Below, piece by piece: positions 36,350 to 45,824 of a stretch of 64,000 nucleotides of DNA. Made by a program: the position numbers and the translations under genes. The stretch comes from Bacillus sp. T33-2 (GTDB lineage Bacteria; Bacillota; Bacilli; Bacillales; Cytobacillaceae), in assembly GCF_002860205.1 (NCBI RefSeq), contig NZ_PGVB01000021.1, positions 102,730 to 166,729 on the forward strand, read 5' to 3'. Under the pieces are notes generated by a model that worked only from the letters and a program-made list of their open reading frames with translations, was not told the origin of the DNA and searched no databases. Every line of letters begins with the position of its first letter. Position 1 is the stretch's first letter.

Positions 36350-37558
36350 TCACAATTGATGTTTCTTCAGCTCATATTTTGCGATCGCCCTTTTGTGCAC
36401 CTCATCGGGCCCATCTGCCAATCTCAATGTCCTGATATTTGCCCATGCTGATGCAAGGGTGAAATCATCACTCACTCCTGCAGCGCCGAATGCCTGAATG
36501 GCACGATCAATCACTTTTAGAGCCATGTTCGGCGCAATCACCTTGATCATGGCGATTTCAGCTTTCGCTTCTTTATTGCCGACAGTATCCATCATGTAGG
36601 CAGCCTTGAGCGTAAGCAGTCTTGCCTGCTCAATCTCCATTCTTGATTCTGCAATCCATTCCTGGACAACTCCCTGTTCGGAGAGCCTTTTTCCAAATGC
36701 TGTCCTCTGCTGTACCCGCTTGCATAATTCTTCTAACGCTCTTTCAGCCGCCCCGATCGTCCTCATGCAATGATGGATCCTTCCAGGCCCCAACCGGCCC
36801 TGGGCAATGGCAAAGCCCTTTCCTTCTCCCCAAATTATGTTTGAAGCTGGCACCCGCACGTCATTGAATTCAATTTCAGCATGGCCATGCGGTGCATGGT
36901 CGTATCCAAAGACGGGCAGCATTCGTTTAATCTTCACACCAGGGGTATTTAAAGGCACCAGTATCATAGTTTGCTGCTCATATTGGGGAGCGGATGGGTC
37001 ACTTTTGCCCATGACAATGGCAATTTTGCAGCGGGGATCACCTGCTCCGGATGACCACCATTTTGTCCCGTTAATTACATACTCATCACCCTCGCGGACA
37101 ATGCTTGCCCTTATATTCGTTGCGTCAGATGAAGCCACATCCGGTTCCGTCATGGAAAAACAGGAACGGATCTCGCCATTCAGGAGCGGTTTTAGCCATG
37201 TTTCTTTTTGCTCCTCCGAGCCGTAGCGTACAAGGACTTCCATATTGCCTGTATCAGGTGAGGAACAGTTGAACACTTCCGGGGCAAGGCTGGACCTTCC
37301 CATAATTTCACACAGGGGGGCATATTCCAGATTCGTCAGCCCTTTTCCAAATTCACTGTCCGGCAAAAAAAGATTCCATAATCCCTTTTCTTTAGCCTTT
37401 TCTTTGAGTTTTTCCATAATGGTGGGAACTTTTGAAAAACGGTCATTTTTGTCGAGCTGCTCCTCAAAAAGGCTTTCATTTGGATATACATATTGATCCA
37501 TAAAAATTGTCAACCTGGCTTGGTATTCCTTGACTTTGTCGGAATGATTAAAATTCAA
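36350..37558 (-). CDS. ACAD10/11-like acyl-CoA dehydrogenase-family protein
   Basis: A 402-residue flavoprotein. [18 protein letters not shown] is the flavin loop; [20 protein letters not shown] the helical domain; and [20 protein letters not shown] the C-terminal part, where the catalytic Glu of ordinary ACADs is in an ADGPDEVH context typical of ACAD10/11. In LvaC and ACAD11 this enzyme eliminates phosphate from 4-phosphoacyl-CoA to give enoyl-CoA. It starts at TTG 37558 with GAGGTGAT upstream. First gene after operator A, followed by SDR, kinase, ComB-like, esterase and thiolase genes. Confidence 0.85.
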   Translation of the reverse strand: MNFNHSDKVKEYQARLTIFMDQYVYPNESLFEEQLDKNDRFSKVPTIMEKLKEKAKEKGLWNLFLPDSEFGKGLTNLEYAPLCEIMGRSSLAPEVFNCSSPDTGNMEVLVRYGSEEQKETWLKPLLNGEIRSCFSMTEPDVASSDATNIRASIVREGDEYVINGTKWWSSGAGDPRCKIAIVMGKSDPSAPQYEQQTMILVPLNTPGVKIKRMLPVFGYDHAPHGHAEIEFNDVRVPASNIIWGEGKGFAIAQGRLGPGRIHHCMRTIGAAERALEELCKRVQQRTAFGKRLSEQGVVQEWIAESRMEIEQARLLTLKAAYMMDTVGNKEAKAEIAMIKVIAPNMALKVIDRAIQAFGAAGVSDDFTLASAWANIRTLRLADGPDEVHKRAIAKYELKKHQL

Positions 37559-37586
37559 TGATTATCACCTCGTTTTCGGAATTACA

Positions 37587-37608
37587 ACATACTAACTAGT
37601 TGGTATGT
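37587..37608. promoter_or_regulatory. Operator A of the acyl-CoA regulon
   Basis: A 22-bp near-perfect palindrome with half-sites ACATACTAAC and GTTGGTATGT around CTAG, located 29-50 bp upstream of the ACAD11-like gene. Closely related copies are at 40638, 50530 and 51476. The local TetR regulator is the likely ligand. Confidence 0.75.
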
Positions 37609-37718
37609 AATTAGTAAAATTCAAAAAATGGGATGGACACTCGATATCCAACGGTAGCAATGAACCCAGCACCCTGTGCCGGGCTCACTGCCACCTTTGT
37701 GTTAAAAATCCAAATCCA

Positions 37719-38126
37719 TTAATCGGAGTAATGGTGGTACAATACTTCTCCTTTTAGTACCTCTTTGCCTTTTTGGTTGACTGCCTGTACCTGGAAGCGT
37801 GACTTATTTCCATTTTGCTCGTAAAGTTCCGCTTTTAGCGTAATTACGTCGTCTAAAAATACCATTCCTTTGAACCGGATCGAATAGTCCTGTATAAAGC
37901 CTTCTTGATAATATGAAGTAAATAACTTCGCCAGGTTGCCCATCGTCCACATACCGTGGGCAATGATTCCTGGCAGTCCCGCTTTTTTAGCTTCGTCGTC
38001 GATTGTATGGATAGGATTGTAATCGCCTGATGCCCCGGCATATTTAATCAAAGCAAGCCTGTCGACAGGCGGAAGTATGATTTCCTCCAATGCTTCACCG
38101 ACTTGCAGCTCGCCTAAAGTTTTCAT
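37719..38126 (-). CDS. MaoC-like (R)-hydratase, C-terminal hot-dog half
   Basis: A 135-residue hot-dog protein. It has the hydratase signature ASGDYNPIHTIDDEAKKAGL, with catalytic Asp and His, and GIIAHGMWTMG. It should form the active half of a heteromeric enoyl-CoA hydratase with the gene upstream: the start codon overlaps that gene's stop (ATGA). Such split MaoC pairs are common in actinobacteria and some Bacilli. Confidence 0.85.
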   Translation of the reverse strand: MKTLGELQVGEALEEIILPPVDRLALIKYAGASGDYNPIHTIDDEAKKAGLPGIIAHGMWTMGNLAKLFTSYYQEGFIQDYSIRFKGMVFLDDVITLKAELYEQNGNKSRFQVQAVNQKGKEVLKGEVLYHHYSD

Positions 38127-38587
38127 CCGGTCAACACCTTCCTTACAACTTCTGTAATAATGACGGTCTGTGTAGAAGTAAAAACAGTTTTCCCGTCTCT
38201 GTCCTCTCCATAGCTTTGAATAACCAGGAATCCCATCTCCCCCTGTGTTCCCTTTTTTTCAAAGTAATCTTTCACTTCCGAATAGCAGAGAATTTCCTCG
38301 CCGACGAGTATGGGCCTTTCATAATGATATGTTTGTTCTCCATGAATCAAGCCTTTGCTTGGCAGATCCAGCCCGTCTATGCTTCCGTAGTCGAAAACTC
38401 TTGGAAAGGTAGGCGGGGCTAGATTATTTTGATATCTCGACCTTCGGCCCGTTTCCTCGTCCACATAAATGGCGTGAAGATCGCCGATAGCTTCAGCGAA
38501 TTTTTTAACTGCGCCTCTCTCGACGATGTTTGTTACTTTTTTCGATCGTTTGCCAATAAATTGTCTGAACAACACCTTTCGCCTCAC
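38123..38587 (-). CDS. MaoC-like hydratase, N-terminal (FAS1-type) half
   Basis: A protein of about 150 residues with the FAS1-like dehydratase N-terminal pattern (VKKFAEAIGDLHAIYVDEE, APPTFPRVFDYGSIDGLDL, LIHGEQTYHYERPILVGE). It lacks the catalytic Asp-His set, which the overlapping downstream partner provides. The start is uncertain: GTG 38587, GTG 38575 or TTG 38572; GAGG and AAAGG favour a start close to 38572-38575. The complex would hydrate 2-enoyl-CoA to (R)-3-hydroxyacyl-CoA. Confidence 0.8.
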   Translation of the reverse strand: MRRKVLFRQFIGKRSKKVTNIVERGAVKKFAEAIGDLHAIYVDEETGRRSRYQNNLAPPTFPRVFDYGSIDGLDLPSKGLIHGEQTYHYERPILVGEEILCYSEVKDYFEKKGTQGEMGFLVIQSYGEDRDGKTVFTSTQTVIITEVVRKVLTG

Positions 38588-38595
38588 TTTTATGT

Positions 38596-39360
38596 TTAGT
38601 TTTTAGGGCCGCCGGCAACATACAATACCTGGCCGTTAACAAAGGAGGATTTTTCATCAGCAAAAAATGCAACTGCATTGGCAATATCCGCTGGTTTCCC
38701 GCTTCTTCCGGCTGGTATGGTTGAAACACTTGCGCTAATCAAGTCTTCAAAGGAAATTCCGATCCGTCTTGCCGTTTCCTTTGTCATTTCGGTTTCTATA
38801 AAACCCGGTGCGACTGAATTGGCAGTAATTCCATATTTTCCGAGTTCAATAGCAAGTGTTTTTGTAAATCCCTGCAAGCCTGCTTTTGCGGCAGCATAAT
38901 TTGCCTGACCGCGGTTTCCAAGTGCCGACGTAGATGAAATATTGATGATCCGCCCGTATTTTTTCTCCACCATATATTTTTGAACGGCGCGGGCTGCGTT
39001 AAAAGACCCCTTAAGGTGAACGTCCATGACCGTTTGCCAGTCTGAATCCGTCATTTTGAACAGAAGATTATCGCGGATCACTCCGGCATTATTCACTAAA
39101 ATATCGACTGAGCCGAACTTTTCATACACTTCTTTTACAGACTGTTCAACCTGCTCTGGATCTGTAACATTGGCAACCTTTGAAAGCACCTGATAGCCTT
39201 TTTCCTGAAGCTCCCTGGCTGTTTCCCCCAAAGCTTCCTCATTTAAATCAATAAACGCAACCTTTGCACCTTCTTCTGCAAATAGCTCAACAATCCCTTT
39301 TCCTATCCCACGGCTTCCGCCGGTGACAAACGCAACCCTTCCATCAAATCTTCCTGCCAT
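38596..39360 (-). CDS. FabG-like SDR (3-oxoacyl reductase/3-hydroxyacyl-CoA dehydrogenase)
   Basis: A 254-residue classical SDR. FVTGGSRGIGKGIVELF is the cofactor site, NNAGVIRDNLLFKM the NNAG motif, NISSTSALGNRGQANYAAAKAG the catalytic Ser-Tyr-Lys region, and AVAFFADEKSSFVNGQVLYV the C-terminus. The ATG at 39360 is chosen because TAGGAGG sits 7 nt upstream. Its position next to the MaoC pair suggests it oxidises (R)-3-hydroxyacyl-CoA in degradation rather than serving synthesis. Confidence 0.85.
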   Translation of the reverse strand: MAGRFDGRVAFVTGGSRGIGKGIVELFAEEGAKVAFIDLNEEALGETARELQEKGYQVLSKVANVTDPEQVEQSVKEVYEKFGSVDILVNNAGVIRDNLLFKMTDSDWQTVMDVHLKGSFNAARAVQKYMVEKKYGRIINISSTSALGNRGQANYAAAKAGLQGFTKTLAIELGKYGITANSVAPGFIETEMTKETARRIGISFEDLISASVSTIPAGRSGKPADIANAVAFFADEKSSFVNGQVLYVAGGPKN

Positions 39361-39403
39361 CTTCATGCCTCCTAAAGTGATGTCATCTGATACCGCTTTC
39401 AAA

Positions 39404-40582
39404 TTAAACGAACTGCCCAAGCTTTACATGGCCTTTCAATAAACCCCTGGCAATGATCATGCGCTGAATTTCATCCGTACCATCATAAATTCTCCACAGC
39501 CTTGCTTCCCGGTACCATCTTTCTATCGGCAGTTCCCGGGTGTAACCCATCCCGCCATGAATTTGCAGCACTCGGTCAACAACCCGGTTCCCCATATTCG
39601 ATCCGTACAATTTGGCTATTGATGCCAAGTGGCGGTTATCCTCACCCGCATCAAGTGTAAACGCAGCATTTAATACCAGCCATCTTGCTGCTTCAATTTC
39701 CACTGCTGAGTCGGCAATCATCCATTGGATTGCCTGCCTTTCGGCTATCGGCTTTCCAAAAGTGACGCGTTCCTTCGAATAATCAATCGCCATCTGCAGC
39801 AGCCGTTCAGCGGCGCCCACAGCCCTGGCCCCTACAATCCACCTGGCGAAACCGATCCATTCAAGACCAAGCTTATATCCGCCATCTACTTCTCCTAAAA
39901 TATTTTCCTCCGGAACTCGGACATTATCAAAAACCAAGCTGGCTGGTCCCCATTCTCCCATTGTATGTATATACTCTGATTTCCAGCCCATGTCCCGGTC
40001 TGCGATAAAGCAAGTAACCCCGTCGCGGCCCATGGATGCCTGGTGCTTCTCTTTATCCGTTATCGCGATGACCATGACAAAATCGGCTTCGTTTCCTCCA
40101 GTAATGAATGTTTTTTCGCCGTTCAGCACCCATTCATTGCCTTCTTTTACTGCGGTCATCTTAATATTGCGGGTATCTGAACCAGCTCCGGGTTCAGTAA
40201 TGGCAAAGCAGGATTTTTTTTCTCCATTGATGGTCGGAAGTAAATATTTTTCCTTCTGCTCGTCGTTCGCATAATAAAGGATGATGTCGGCAGATCCCCC
40301 GAACTGGAAAGGAACAAATGTTTTTGATACTTCCATGAAAACAATCGCCATCATCATTTGCCCAAGATCAGCGCCGCCATATTCAGCCGGCGTATTGATG
40401 CCCCAGAAACCAGCTTCTTTAGCTTTTAATTGAAGTTCCTTCAGCTTCCCTCCCGGAAGGCTTGGTCTTCCTTCCCGCTCATTTCTGAGAACATCGTTTT
40501 CAAGAGGAATCAACTCTTTTTCCACAAACCTTCGAATTGTTTTCTGGACCATTTTTTGCTCATCAGTCAGGCGTAAGTGCAT
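39404..40582 (-). CDS. Acyl-CoA dehydrogenase
   Basis: A 392-residue FAD enzyme of the ACAD superfamily. Flavin loop CFAITEPGAGSDTRNIKMTA, the FITGGNEADFVMVIA segment, and RVTFGKPIAERQAIQWMIAD. The C-terminal motif is RIYDGTDEIQRMIIARGLLKG, with Asp where short- and medium-chain enzymes usually have the catalytic Glu (YEGT). The ATG at 40582 is preferred with GGAGTG six bases upstream; GTG 40591 is an alternative. First gene of the set (ACAD-SDR-MaoC pair) behind operator B. Confidence 0.85.
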   Translation of the reverse strand: MHLRLTDEQKMVQKTIRRFVEKELIPLENDVLRNEREGRPSLPGGKLKELQLKAKEAGFWGINTPAEYGGADLGQMMMAIVFMEVSKTFVPFQFGGSADIILYYANDEQKEKYLLPTINGEKKSCFAITEPGAGSDTRNIKMTAVKEGNEWVLNGEKTFITGGNEADFVMVIAITDKEKHQASMGRDGVTCFIADRDMGWKSEYIHTMGEWGPASLVFDNVRVPEENILGEVDGGYKLGLEWIGFARWIVGARAVGAAERLLQMAIDYSKERVTFGKPIAERQAIQWMIADSAVEIEAARWLVLNAAFTLDAGEDNRHLASIAKLYGSNMGNRVVDRVLQIHGGMGYTRELPIERWYREARLWRIYDGTDEIQRMIIARGLLKGHVKLGQFV

Positions 40583-40637
40583 CCCTTTCACTCCATTCTA
40601 ACCTGCTAGGTTAATATTTAGTGTAGCCACCGCAAAA

Positions 40638-40659
40638 ACATACCTACCAGTTGGTATGT
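40638..40659. promoter_or_regulatory. Operator B of the acyl-CoA regulon
   Basis: A 22-bp palindrome with left arm ACATACCTAC and right arm GTTGGTATGT, located about 56-77 bp upstream of the acyl-CoA dehydrogenase start. Same design as operator A. Confidence 0.75.
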
Positions 40660-40764
40660 AGTCAATTTCTATTTTATTCGAAATTTCAGAAAAAACAAGT
40701 TTTATATTGATTTACCTTCTGATCCTATCAAAACAAAGCCTGAAGTTGATCAGATAAATGGTGG

Positions 40765-41982
40765 CTAGGCATCGGCCTCCTTATCCGAGGAGTGAAACGG
40801 CCACGCTGGAAGTGAGCTTGATAATGGTTTGTCCTCTCGGTAGCCTAACACGTATTCTGCTTGAATGACCGTATGGATTTCACGTGTACCTTCATAAATG
40901 GCAGGAGCTTTTGCATTCCTTAAATATCTCTCTACTGGATATTCATTTGAAAATCCGTAAGCTCCATGGATTTGTACCGCATCGTTTGCTGCGTCAAAGG
41001 CATAGTCGCATGCGCACCATTTAGCCAGTGAAGTTTCTAGGGTATTGCGTTTCCCTTTGTTTTTTAACCAGCCAGCACGATAAACGAGCAGTCGTGACTG
41101 CTGCAGCCCTGCCTCCATCTTTGCAATCATCTGCTGGACAAGCTGATGCCGTCCAATTTCCTTGCCGAAGGCAGTTCGCTCATGGCAATACTTCACGCTC
41201 GCCTCGAGGCTTGACATAATGGTCCCGCACGCACCGGCCGCGACAGTGAACCGGCCGTTATCAAGGGCAGACATTGCGATTTTAAACCCTTCCCCTTCTT
41301 TTCCGAGTAAATTCTCTTTCGGTATCTTTACATTGTCAAAAAACAGTTCTCCAGTATTGCCCGCCCGGATTCCCAATTTTCCTTTGATCGCTTTTGAGGA
41401 AAATCCTTCCCAGCCGCGTTCCACAATGAAGGCCGATATGCCGTTATGCTTTCTGCTTTTATCCGTATAAGCAAATATTAAAAAGTGATCGGCGACATCA
41501 CAAAGTGAAATCCATGTTTTTGACCCGTTCAGCACATAATGGTCACCTTTGTCCACTGCGGTCGTCTGCATGGCGGCAACATCGGAACCTGCGGCAGGTT
41601 CTGTCAATCCAAATGCACCCACCTTTTCTCCCTTTGACTGGGGAATAAGATACCTCAGCTTTTGTTGCTCGTTTGCCCATTGGAGCAAAGTCAAGCTGTT
41701 AAGCCCGGAATGGACGGATACGGCTGTCCTGAACGCTGTATCCCCGCGTTCCAGCTCCTCACAGACAATCGCAAGAGAATTGTAATCCATCCCGCTCCCG
41801 CCGTACTGCTCAGGAATGCACACGCCCATAAGCCCCAGTTCAGCCAGCCTGTTTATAATTTTTGTCTCGAAATGATGATTTTCATCCCACTCCTTTATAT
41901 ATGGCATAATCTCTTTATCTACGAAACTGCGCACTGTTTTTCTCAAAATCTCCTGTTCTTCGCTAAAAGAAAAATCCATCAT
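40765..41982 (-). CDS. Acyl-CoA dehydrogenase
   Basis: A 405-residue ACAD. It starts MMDFSFSEEQEILRKTVR; flavin loop GAFGLTEPAAGSDVAAMQTT; RTAFGKEIGRHQLVQQMIAK; C-terminal IYEGTREIHTVIQAEYVLGY with the standard catalytic Glu. Pattern places it near short-branched/glutaryl-like ACADs. AAGGAG precedes the tandem ATGs. It lies between the terminator of the R2lox operon (42030) and operator B, so it may be expressed by read-through or from its own weak promoter. Confidence 0.87.
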   Translation of the reverse strand: MMDFSFSEEQEILRKTVRSFVDKEIMPYIKEWDENHHFETKIINRLAELGLMGVCIPEQYGGSGMDYNSLAIVCEELERGDTAFRTAVSVHSGLNSLTLLQWANEQQKLRYLIPQSKGEKVGAFGLTEPAAGSDVAAMQTTAVDKGDHYVLNGSKTWISLCDVADHFLIFAYTDKSRKHNGISAFIVERGWEGFSSKAIKGKLGIRAGNTGELFFDNVKIPKENLLGKEGEGFKIAMSALDNGRFTVAAGACGTIMSSLEASVKYCHERTAFGKEIGRHQLVQQMIAKMEAGLQQSRLLVYRAGWLKNKGKRNTLETSLAKWCACDYAFDAANDAVQIHGAYGFSNEYPVERYLRNAKAPAIYEGTREIHTVIQAEYVLGYREDKPLSSSLPAWPFHSSDKEADA

Positions 41983-42027
41983 TTTTTATACTCCTTATAT
42001 ACATATTGGAGGCCCGAAATTAACAAA

Positions 42028-42064
42028 GCAAAAGGGGGAATCGATTGATCGACCGCCCCTTCAG
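42028..42064 (-). terminator. Terminator of the R2lox operon
   Basis: GAAGGGGCGG pairs with a CCCCCTT arm around an inner ATCGAT-type stem, followed on the minus strand by TTTTG. It lies 25 bp beyond the iron alcohol dehydrogenase stop. The U tract is short, so partial read-through into the next gene is likely. Confidence 0.55.
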
Positions 42065-42088
42065 TTAAACTTTCAGCTGATGTTCGTT

Positions 42089-43303
42089 CTATTTTACAGC
42101 CAGCGGAACAACCATTTGCCCTACAGCCTCGATCAGCTCTTTCGGCATAGGGAAAGACACAGCCGCCGGATCCTTTGCAACTGCAGCTGCGGCCTGCTGC
42201 AAATCCGCTTCAGATAGATTGTACTCTGCAAAATCGGATGGCAGTCCTGTTTTATGCTGGAGCAGGCGCAGTTTTTCGACCACTTTTGCCAGCACAGTTT
42301 GGCCGTCATCCGCACTCTTTGTCTCTACCCTTAATGCATCTGCCAGTTCTTTAATTTTTGGCAGATAAAGGCCCTGCACCAATTCCACCACAACAGGCAG
42401 GAAGACGGCATTAGCGAGTCCGTGTGGAATCCGGAATAAGGCCCCGTAGGCATGGGCGAAGTTATGGACAGGAATTGCGTTTAAAGCAAAGCTGAAAGCA
42501 GTGATCCCCATTAAGCTTGCCTGAAGCATTTCCATTCTTGCATCGACATTTGCCCCATCCGCCACCACTAAAGGCAGGTTCTTTTCAATCAGCCTGATTG
42601 CATGAAGCGCATATGCGTCAGTCAGTGCCGTTGCACTAGGGGAGGCAAACGCCTCTATGGCATGGGTGAGTGCATCGAATCCGGTAAAGGCGGTGATCGC
42701 CGGGGGGAGTCCGACGGTCAGGTCAGGGTCCAAAACAGCCATGTCCGCACTGATGAATGGATTGATGATGTTAACCTTCATTTGGATATCTTCATTAAAA
42801 ATCACGGCAATCGGTGATACTTCAGATCCGGTTCCCGCCGTCGTCGGAATGGCGATATGGGGAATCGGGATATAATTGGCTTTTGGAAATTGCTCAAACA
42901 GCAAACCTCCGGGAACAGCTTCCTTGATGTCGGACAATCCTTTATGCAACGCGTATTTAACACCTTTTACCGTGTCCAGGACGCTTCCGCCCCCGACTGC
43001 AAGAAGCGCATCAGCACCAACTTCCCTTGCATAGCGGACCGCATCGTTCACCGCACTGCTTTCCGCATCCTGGGAAATGTCCAAAAACACCCCTGCCATC
43101 TCAGGGCCAGTGCCATTCGGGGTCAATTCAAAGATTTGGGACACCTTTTCAACCACCCCAGCCTTCTCAAGGCCCCTGTCGCTAAACAATACTACTCTTT
43201 TGGCACCCAATCCGCGGAACAGGTCGGGAACAAGCGCCCGTGTATTGGATCCGCTGTAAATGGCGGAACGCAGCATGAACTGTGACATCGTTTTCGTTTG
43301 CAT
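42089..43303 (-). CDS. Iron-containing alcohol dehydrogenase
   Basis: A 404-residue type III dehydrogenase that interconverts alcohols and aldehydes with NAD(P). GVGGGSVLDT-type cofactor motif (LLAVGGGSVLDTVKGVKYAL), IPTTAGTGSEVSPIAV, and metal-binding GFDALTHAIEAF plus HNFAHAYGALFRIPHG. The ATG at 43303 is chosen because GAGGTG is six bases upstream. Last gene of the R2lox operon, 29 bp after the aldehyde dehydrogenase; it likely supplies that enzyme with aldehyde. Confidence 0.9.
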   Translation of the reverse strand: MQTKTMSQFMLRSAIYSGSNTRALVPDLFRGLGAKRVVLFSDRGLEKAGVVEKVSQIFELTPNGTGPEMAGVFLDISQDAESSAVNDAVRYAREVGADALLAVGGGSVLDTVKGVKYALHKGLSDIKEAVPGGLLFEQFPKANYIPIPHIAIPTTAGTGSEVSPIAVIFNEDIQMKVNIINPFISADMAVLDPDLTVGLPPAITAFTGFDALTHAIEAFASPSATALTDAYALHAIRLIEKNLPLVVADGANVDARMEMLQASLMGITAFSFALNAIPVHNFAHAYGALFRIPHGLANAVFLPVVVELVQGLYLPKIKELADALRVETKSADDGQTVLAKVVEKLRLLQHKTGLPSDFAEYNLSEADLQQAAAAVAKDPAAVSFPMPKELIEAVGQMVVPLAVK

Positions 43304-43331
43304 CCTCTTCACCTCATTAACTTGTTATTTG

Positions 43332-44861
43332 TTATTCGTTTGTATCGGAAAATAATAGGCCATACCAAATCCGTTTATGAAGTTCAGGAACCATTGAAGT
43401 ATGCACATGCTTTACCTGGGTATAGGCGTCAAGCGAATGCTTGCCCATTTCGCGCCCGATCCCGCTTTGCTTATAGCCGCCAAACGGGGCATCGTTCCGG
43501 AGCATATGCCAATCATTAATCCAGACAACACCTGCCTGGAGCTTCCTGGCAACTTCATATGCCTTGTTGACATCCTGGGTCCATACACCTGCAGCCAGTC
43601 CATAGATTGAATTATTCGCCATTTTAATCGCTTCATAGAGATCTTTATATCGGATGACGGATAAAACCGGGCCAAATATTTCCTCGCGCGCAATTTTCAT
43701 CTCATTCGTTACATTGGTAAAAATGGTCGGCTCAATGAAATGCCCGTTTTCACAACCTTCTACAGTAAGTTCTTTGCCGCCACAAACAAGGGTCGCACCC
43801 TCTGCTTTCCCTGCTTCAATATAAGAAAGGATCGTATCCCTCTGTTTTTTCGAAATAACAGGGCCAACATCTGTAGCAGGGTCAAGTGGATTCCCAAGCA
43901 TAATTTTACCTGCCAACTGGACGAGCCCTTCAACCACAGCATCATGCAAATGGTCTGGAACGAACAGCCGAGTGCCTGATTCACACAGCTGGCCGGAATG
44001 AAGGAACACACCGAATAGGCTTCCAGGGAGTGCGATACTTAAATCAGCATCGTCAAGGATAATATTTGGTGATTTCCCTCCGAGCTCCAAAGTAGTATTC
44101 TTAACTGTACCGGCTGCCAACTGCATCACCTTCCGTCCTACCTCAGTTGAACCGGTGAATGCAACCTTATCCACTTTTGGATGGCTCACAAGTGCTTCGC
44201 CTACCTCCGCGCCAGGGCCGGTCACGACATTAATGACCCCTGGCGGCACAATCTTTGAGATAATCTCTGCAAGCTTCAAGGTTGACAGTGGTGTATAGCT
44301 TGCCGGCTTGACCACAATCGTATTTCCCATCGCAAGCGCCGGGGCAATTTTCCATGTCGCAATCATCATCGGCAAGTTCCATGGTGTAATCGCCGCACAG
44401 ACGCCGATTGGCTCCCTCCAGATAAAGTTATGGGCTGGCCCAGGGAACGGAGGGCTTGGAAGCGTTTCCGAAAATGGGTATTCCTCTACAAACTTTGCCA
44501 GGGTCTGGAACAGGTCAACCATTTGAAGAATATCATTCCCGCCGATTCTTCTCACTGTACCGCCGGAACTGACTGCTTCCAGAAAAGCAAGCTCTTCGGC
44601 ATGGGCAGCAATTTGGTGGGAGATTGCGTATAACACTTTTGATCTCTCTTTAGGCTTCATATTTTTCCAATCAGTGTTGTCAAAAGCGTTCCTTGCTGCT
44701 TCTACCGCCCTGTCAACATCCTCCTGTGTTCCCTTTGCCACTCTGGCAACAAGCTCACCCGTCGCGGGATTAAAAACCTCAAACGTTTCCTGGCTGGCTG
44801 CCGGCTCCCATTTTCCGTTAATAAATAACGGAAATGTTTTTACATCAACATTTACTGTCAT
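43332..44861 (-). CDS. NAD(P)-dependent aldehyde dehydrogenase
   Basis: A 509-residue ALDH. Catalytic Glu in [11 protein letters not shown] and nucleophilic Cys in [15 protein letters not shown]; cofactor region [14 protein letters not shown]-terminal [20 protein letters not shown]. It oxidises an aldehyde to a carboxylate, which the acyl-CoA synthetase of the same operon can activate. It lies 21 bp after the R2lox gene. Confidence 0.92.
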   Translation of the reverse strand: MTVNVDVKTFPLFINGKWEPAASQETFEVFNPATGELVARVAKGTQEDVDRAVEAARNAFDNTDWKNMKPKERSKVLYAISHQIAAHAEELAFLEAVSSGGTVRRIGGNDILQMVDLFQTLAKFVEEYPFSETLPSPPFPGPAHNFIWREPIGVCAAITPWNLPMMIATWKIAPALAMGNTIVVKPASYTPLSTLKLAEIISKIVPPGVINVVTGPGAEVGEALVSHPKVDKVAFTGSTEVGRKVMQLAAGTVKNTTLELGGKSPNIILDDADLSIALPGSLFGVFLHSGQLCESGTRLFVPDHLHDAVVEGLVQLAGKIMLGNPLDPATDVGPVISKKQRDTILSYIEAGKAEGATLVCGGKELTVEGCENGHFIEPTIFTNVTNEMKIAREEIFGPVLSVIRYKDLYEAIKMANNSIYGLAAGVWTQDVNKAYEVARKLQAGVVWINDWHMLRNDAPFGGYKQSGIGREMGKHSLDAYTQVKHVHTSMVPELHKRIWYGLLFSDTNE

Positions 44862-44882
44862 GATTTAACCTCCTAAACTTTA

Positions 44883-45776
44883 TTAAATAAATTCTACTTC
44901 GCTTTCAGAAAATCTATAAATTTCTTCTATCTTTTTGTCCTTTGCCCTCGCGAGTATTTCCATACGGACAGAAAGCTGTTTTATCGTAAAATTCATGGTG
45001 TCCTCCAGCAGATTTCCAAATTCGCTAACATCACGGCCGTCAAAACCTTCCTGGTTCAACTGAACCGCCAGCGGGGTCAGTTCCTGCATTTTGGCTGCGA
45101 CTAAATCGAAAAGGTGCGGATGTTCGGATATTAACCTTTGAAGCAGGAAAGTTCCATAGCTGATATGCCTTGACTCATCCTTTTTCAAATTTCCGATCCC
45201 CTCCAGCAGGCCAGGCATGATGCTATCGGCTTCAAGTGACTGGTAAAAGGAATAGTAGCCTGTTTCCGCCAGGACACCTTCCACAAACATGTTGTACACG
45301 GTCGATGCCTCTGCAATTGCTTCAGGGGACTGGTCTGTGACAAGACGCTCCATCGCAGTTGGCAGGATTTCGTAGAAAATAGTTTTATAGGTACCCGTAT
45401 GATAGACGGACAGGTCTCCCCTTTCCCCGATAGCGTTAAGGACCAGCCTAAAAAACTCAGTGTGCTTCGCTTCTTCAAATAGAAAGGTTGTCAGGAACAT
45501 TTCCTCTTCAAGCCTGCCCTCTTTGGCTATCGCCATTATCAGCGGCAGCAAATCAAGCGTCACCGCCTCCTCTCCTGCCTGGAATTGCGATATTAACCGC
45601 AAAATGTCTGACCGTTGTACATCTGTAAGGTTCTGCCAATCCTGCACATCCTGTGTGAAATCAATGTCAGCAGGATTCCATATGCCAAACCTTTTCGCTT
45701 TTTGATAGAGCCGATACGGAAATGAATCCTCCAAAATTCCTCTATTACTTGTGGTCAATATGGTCCTTTTTTCCAC
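44883..45776 (-). CDS. R2-like ligand-binding oxidase (R2lox)
   Basis: A 297-residue ferritin-like protein with a predicted heterodinuclear Mn/Fe site. Ligands are E69 (AGEEAVTLDL), E102 and H105 (FLFEEAKHTEFF), E166 (FVEGVLAETGYY), and E201 and H204 (KDESRHISYG). V72 and Y161 are in place for the Val-Tyr ether crosslink known in the Geobacillus kaustophilus protein; numbering differs by one after residue 105. R2lox proteins bind a long-chain fatty acid and activate O2 for two-electron oxidations, but no physiological substrate is established. Located between acyl-CoA synthetase and aldehyde dehydrogenase genes with short gaps. Confidence 0.92.
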   Translation of the reverse strand: MEKRTILTTSNRGILEDSFPYRLYQKAKRFGIWNPADIDFTQDVQDWQNLTDVQRSDILRLISQFQAGEEAVTLDLLPLIMAIAKEGRLEEEMFLTTFLFEEAKHTEFFRLVLNAIGERGDLSVYHTGTYKTIFYEILPTAMERLVTDQSPEAIAEASTVYNMFVEGVLAETGYYSFYQSLEADSIMPGLLEGIGNLKKDESRHISYGTFLLQRLISEHPHLFDLVAAKMQELTPLAVQLNQEGFDGRDVSEFGNLLEDTMNFTIKQLSVRMEILARAKDKKIEEIYRFSESEVEFI

Positions 45777-45824
45777 TGATAAATCCCCCTCTGGAAATAG
45801 TTATGAATTCAATAGGAGTAAACA

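Noticed and set aside
37660..37700. Hairpin CCCAGCAC...GTGCCGGG after the MaoC gene as terminator
   Set aside because: No T tract follows on either strand and the stem is short; kept out of the feature list.
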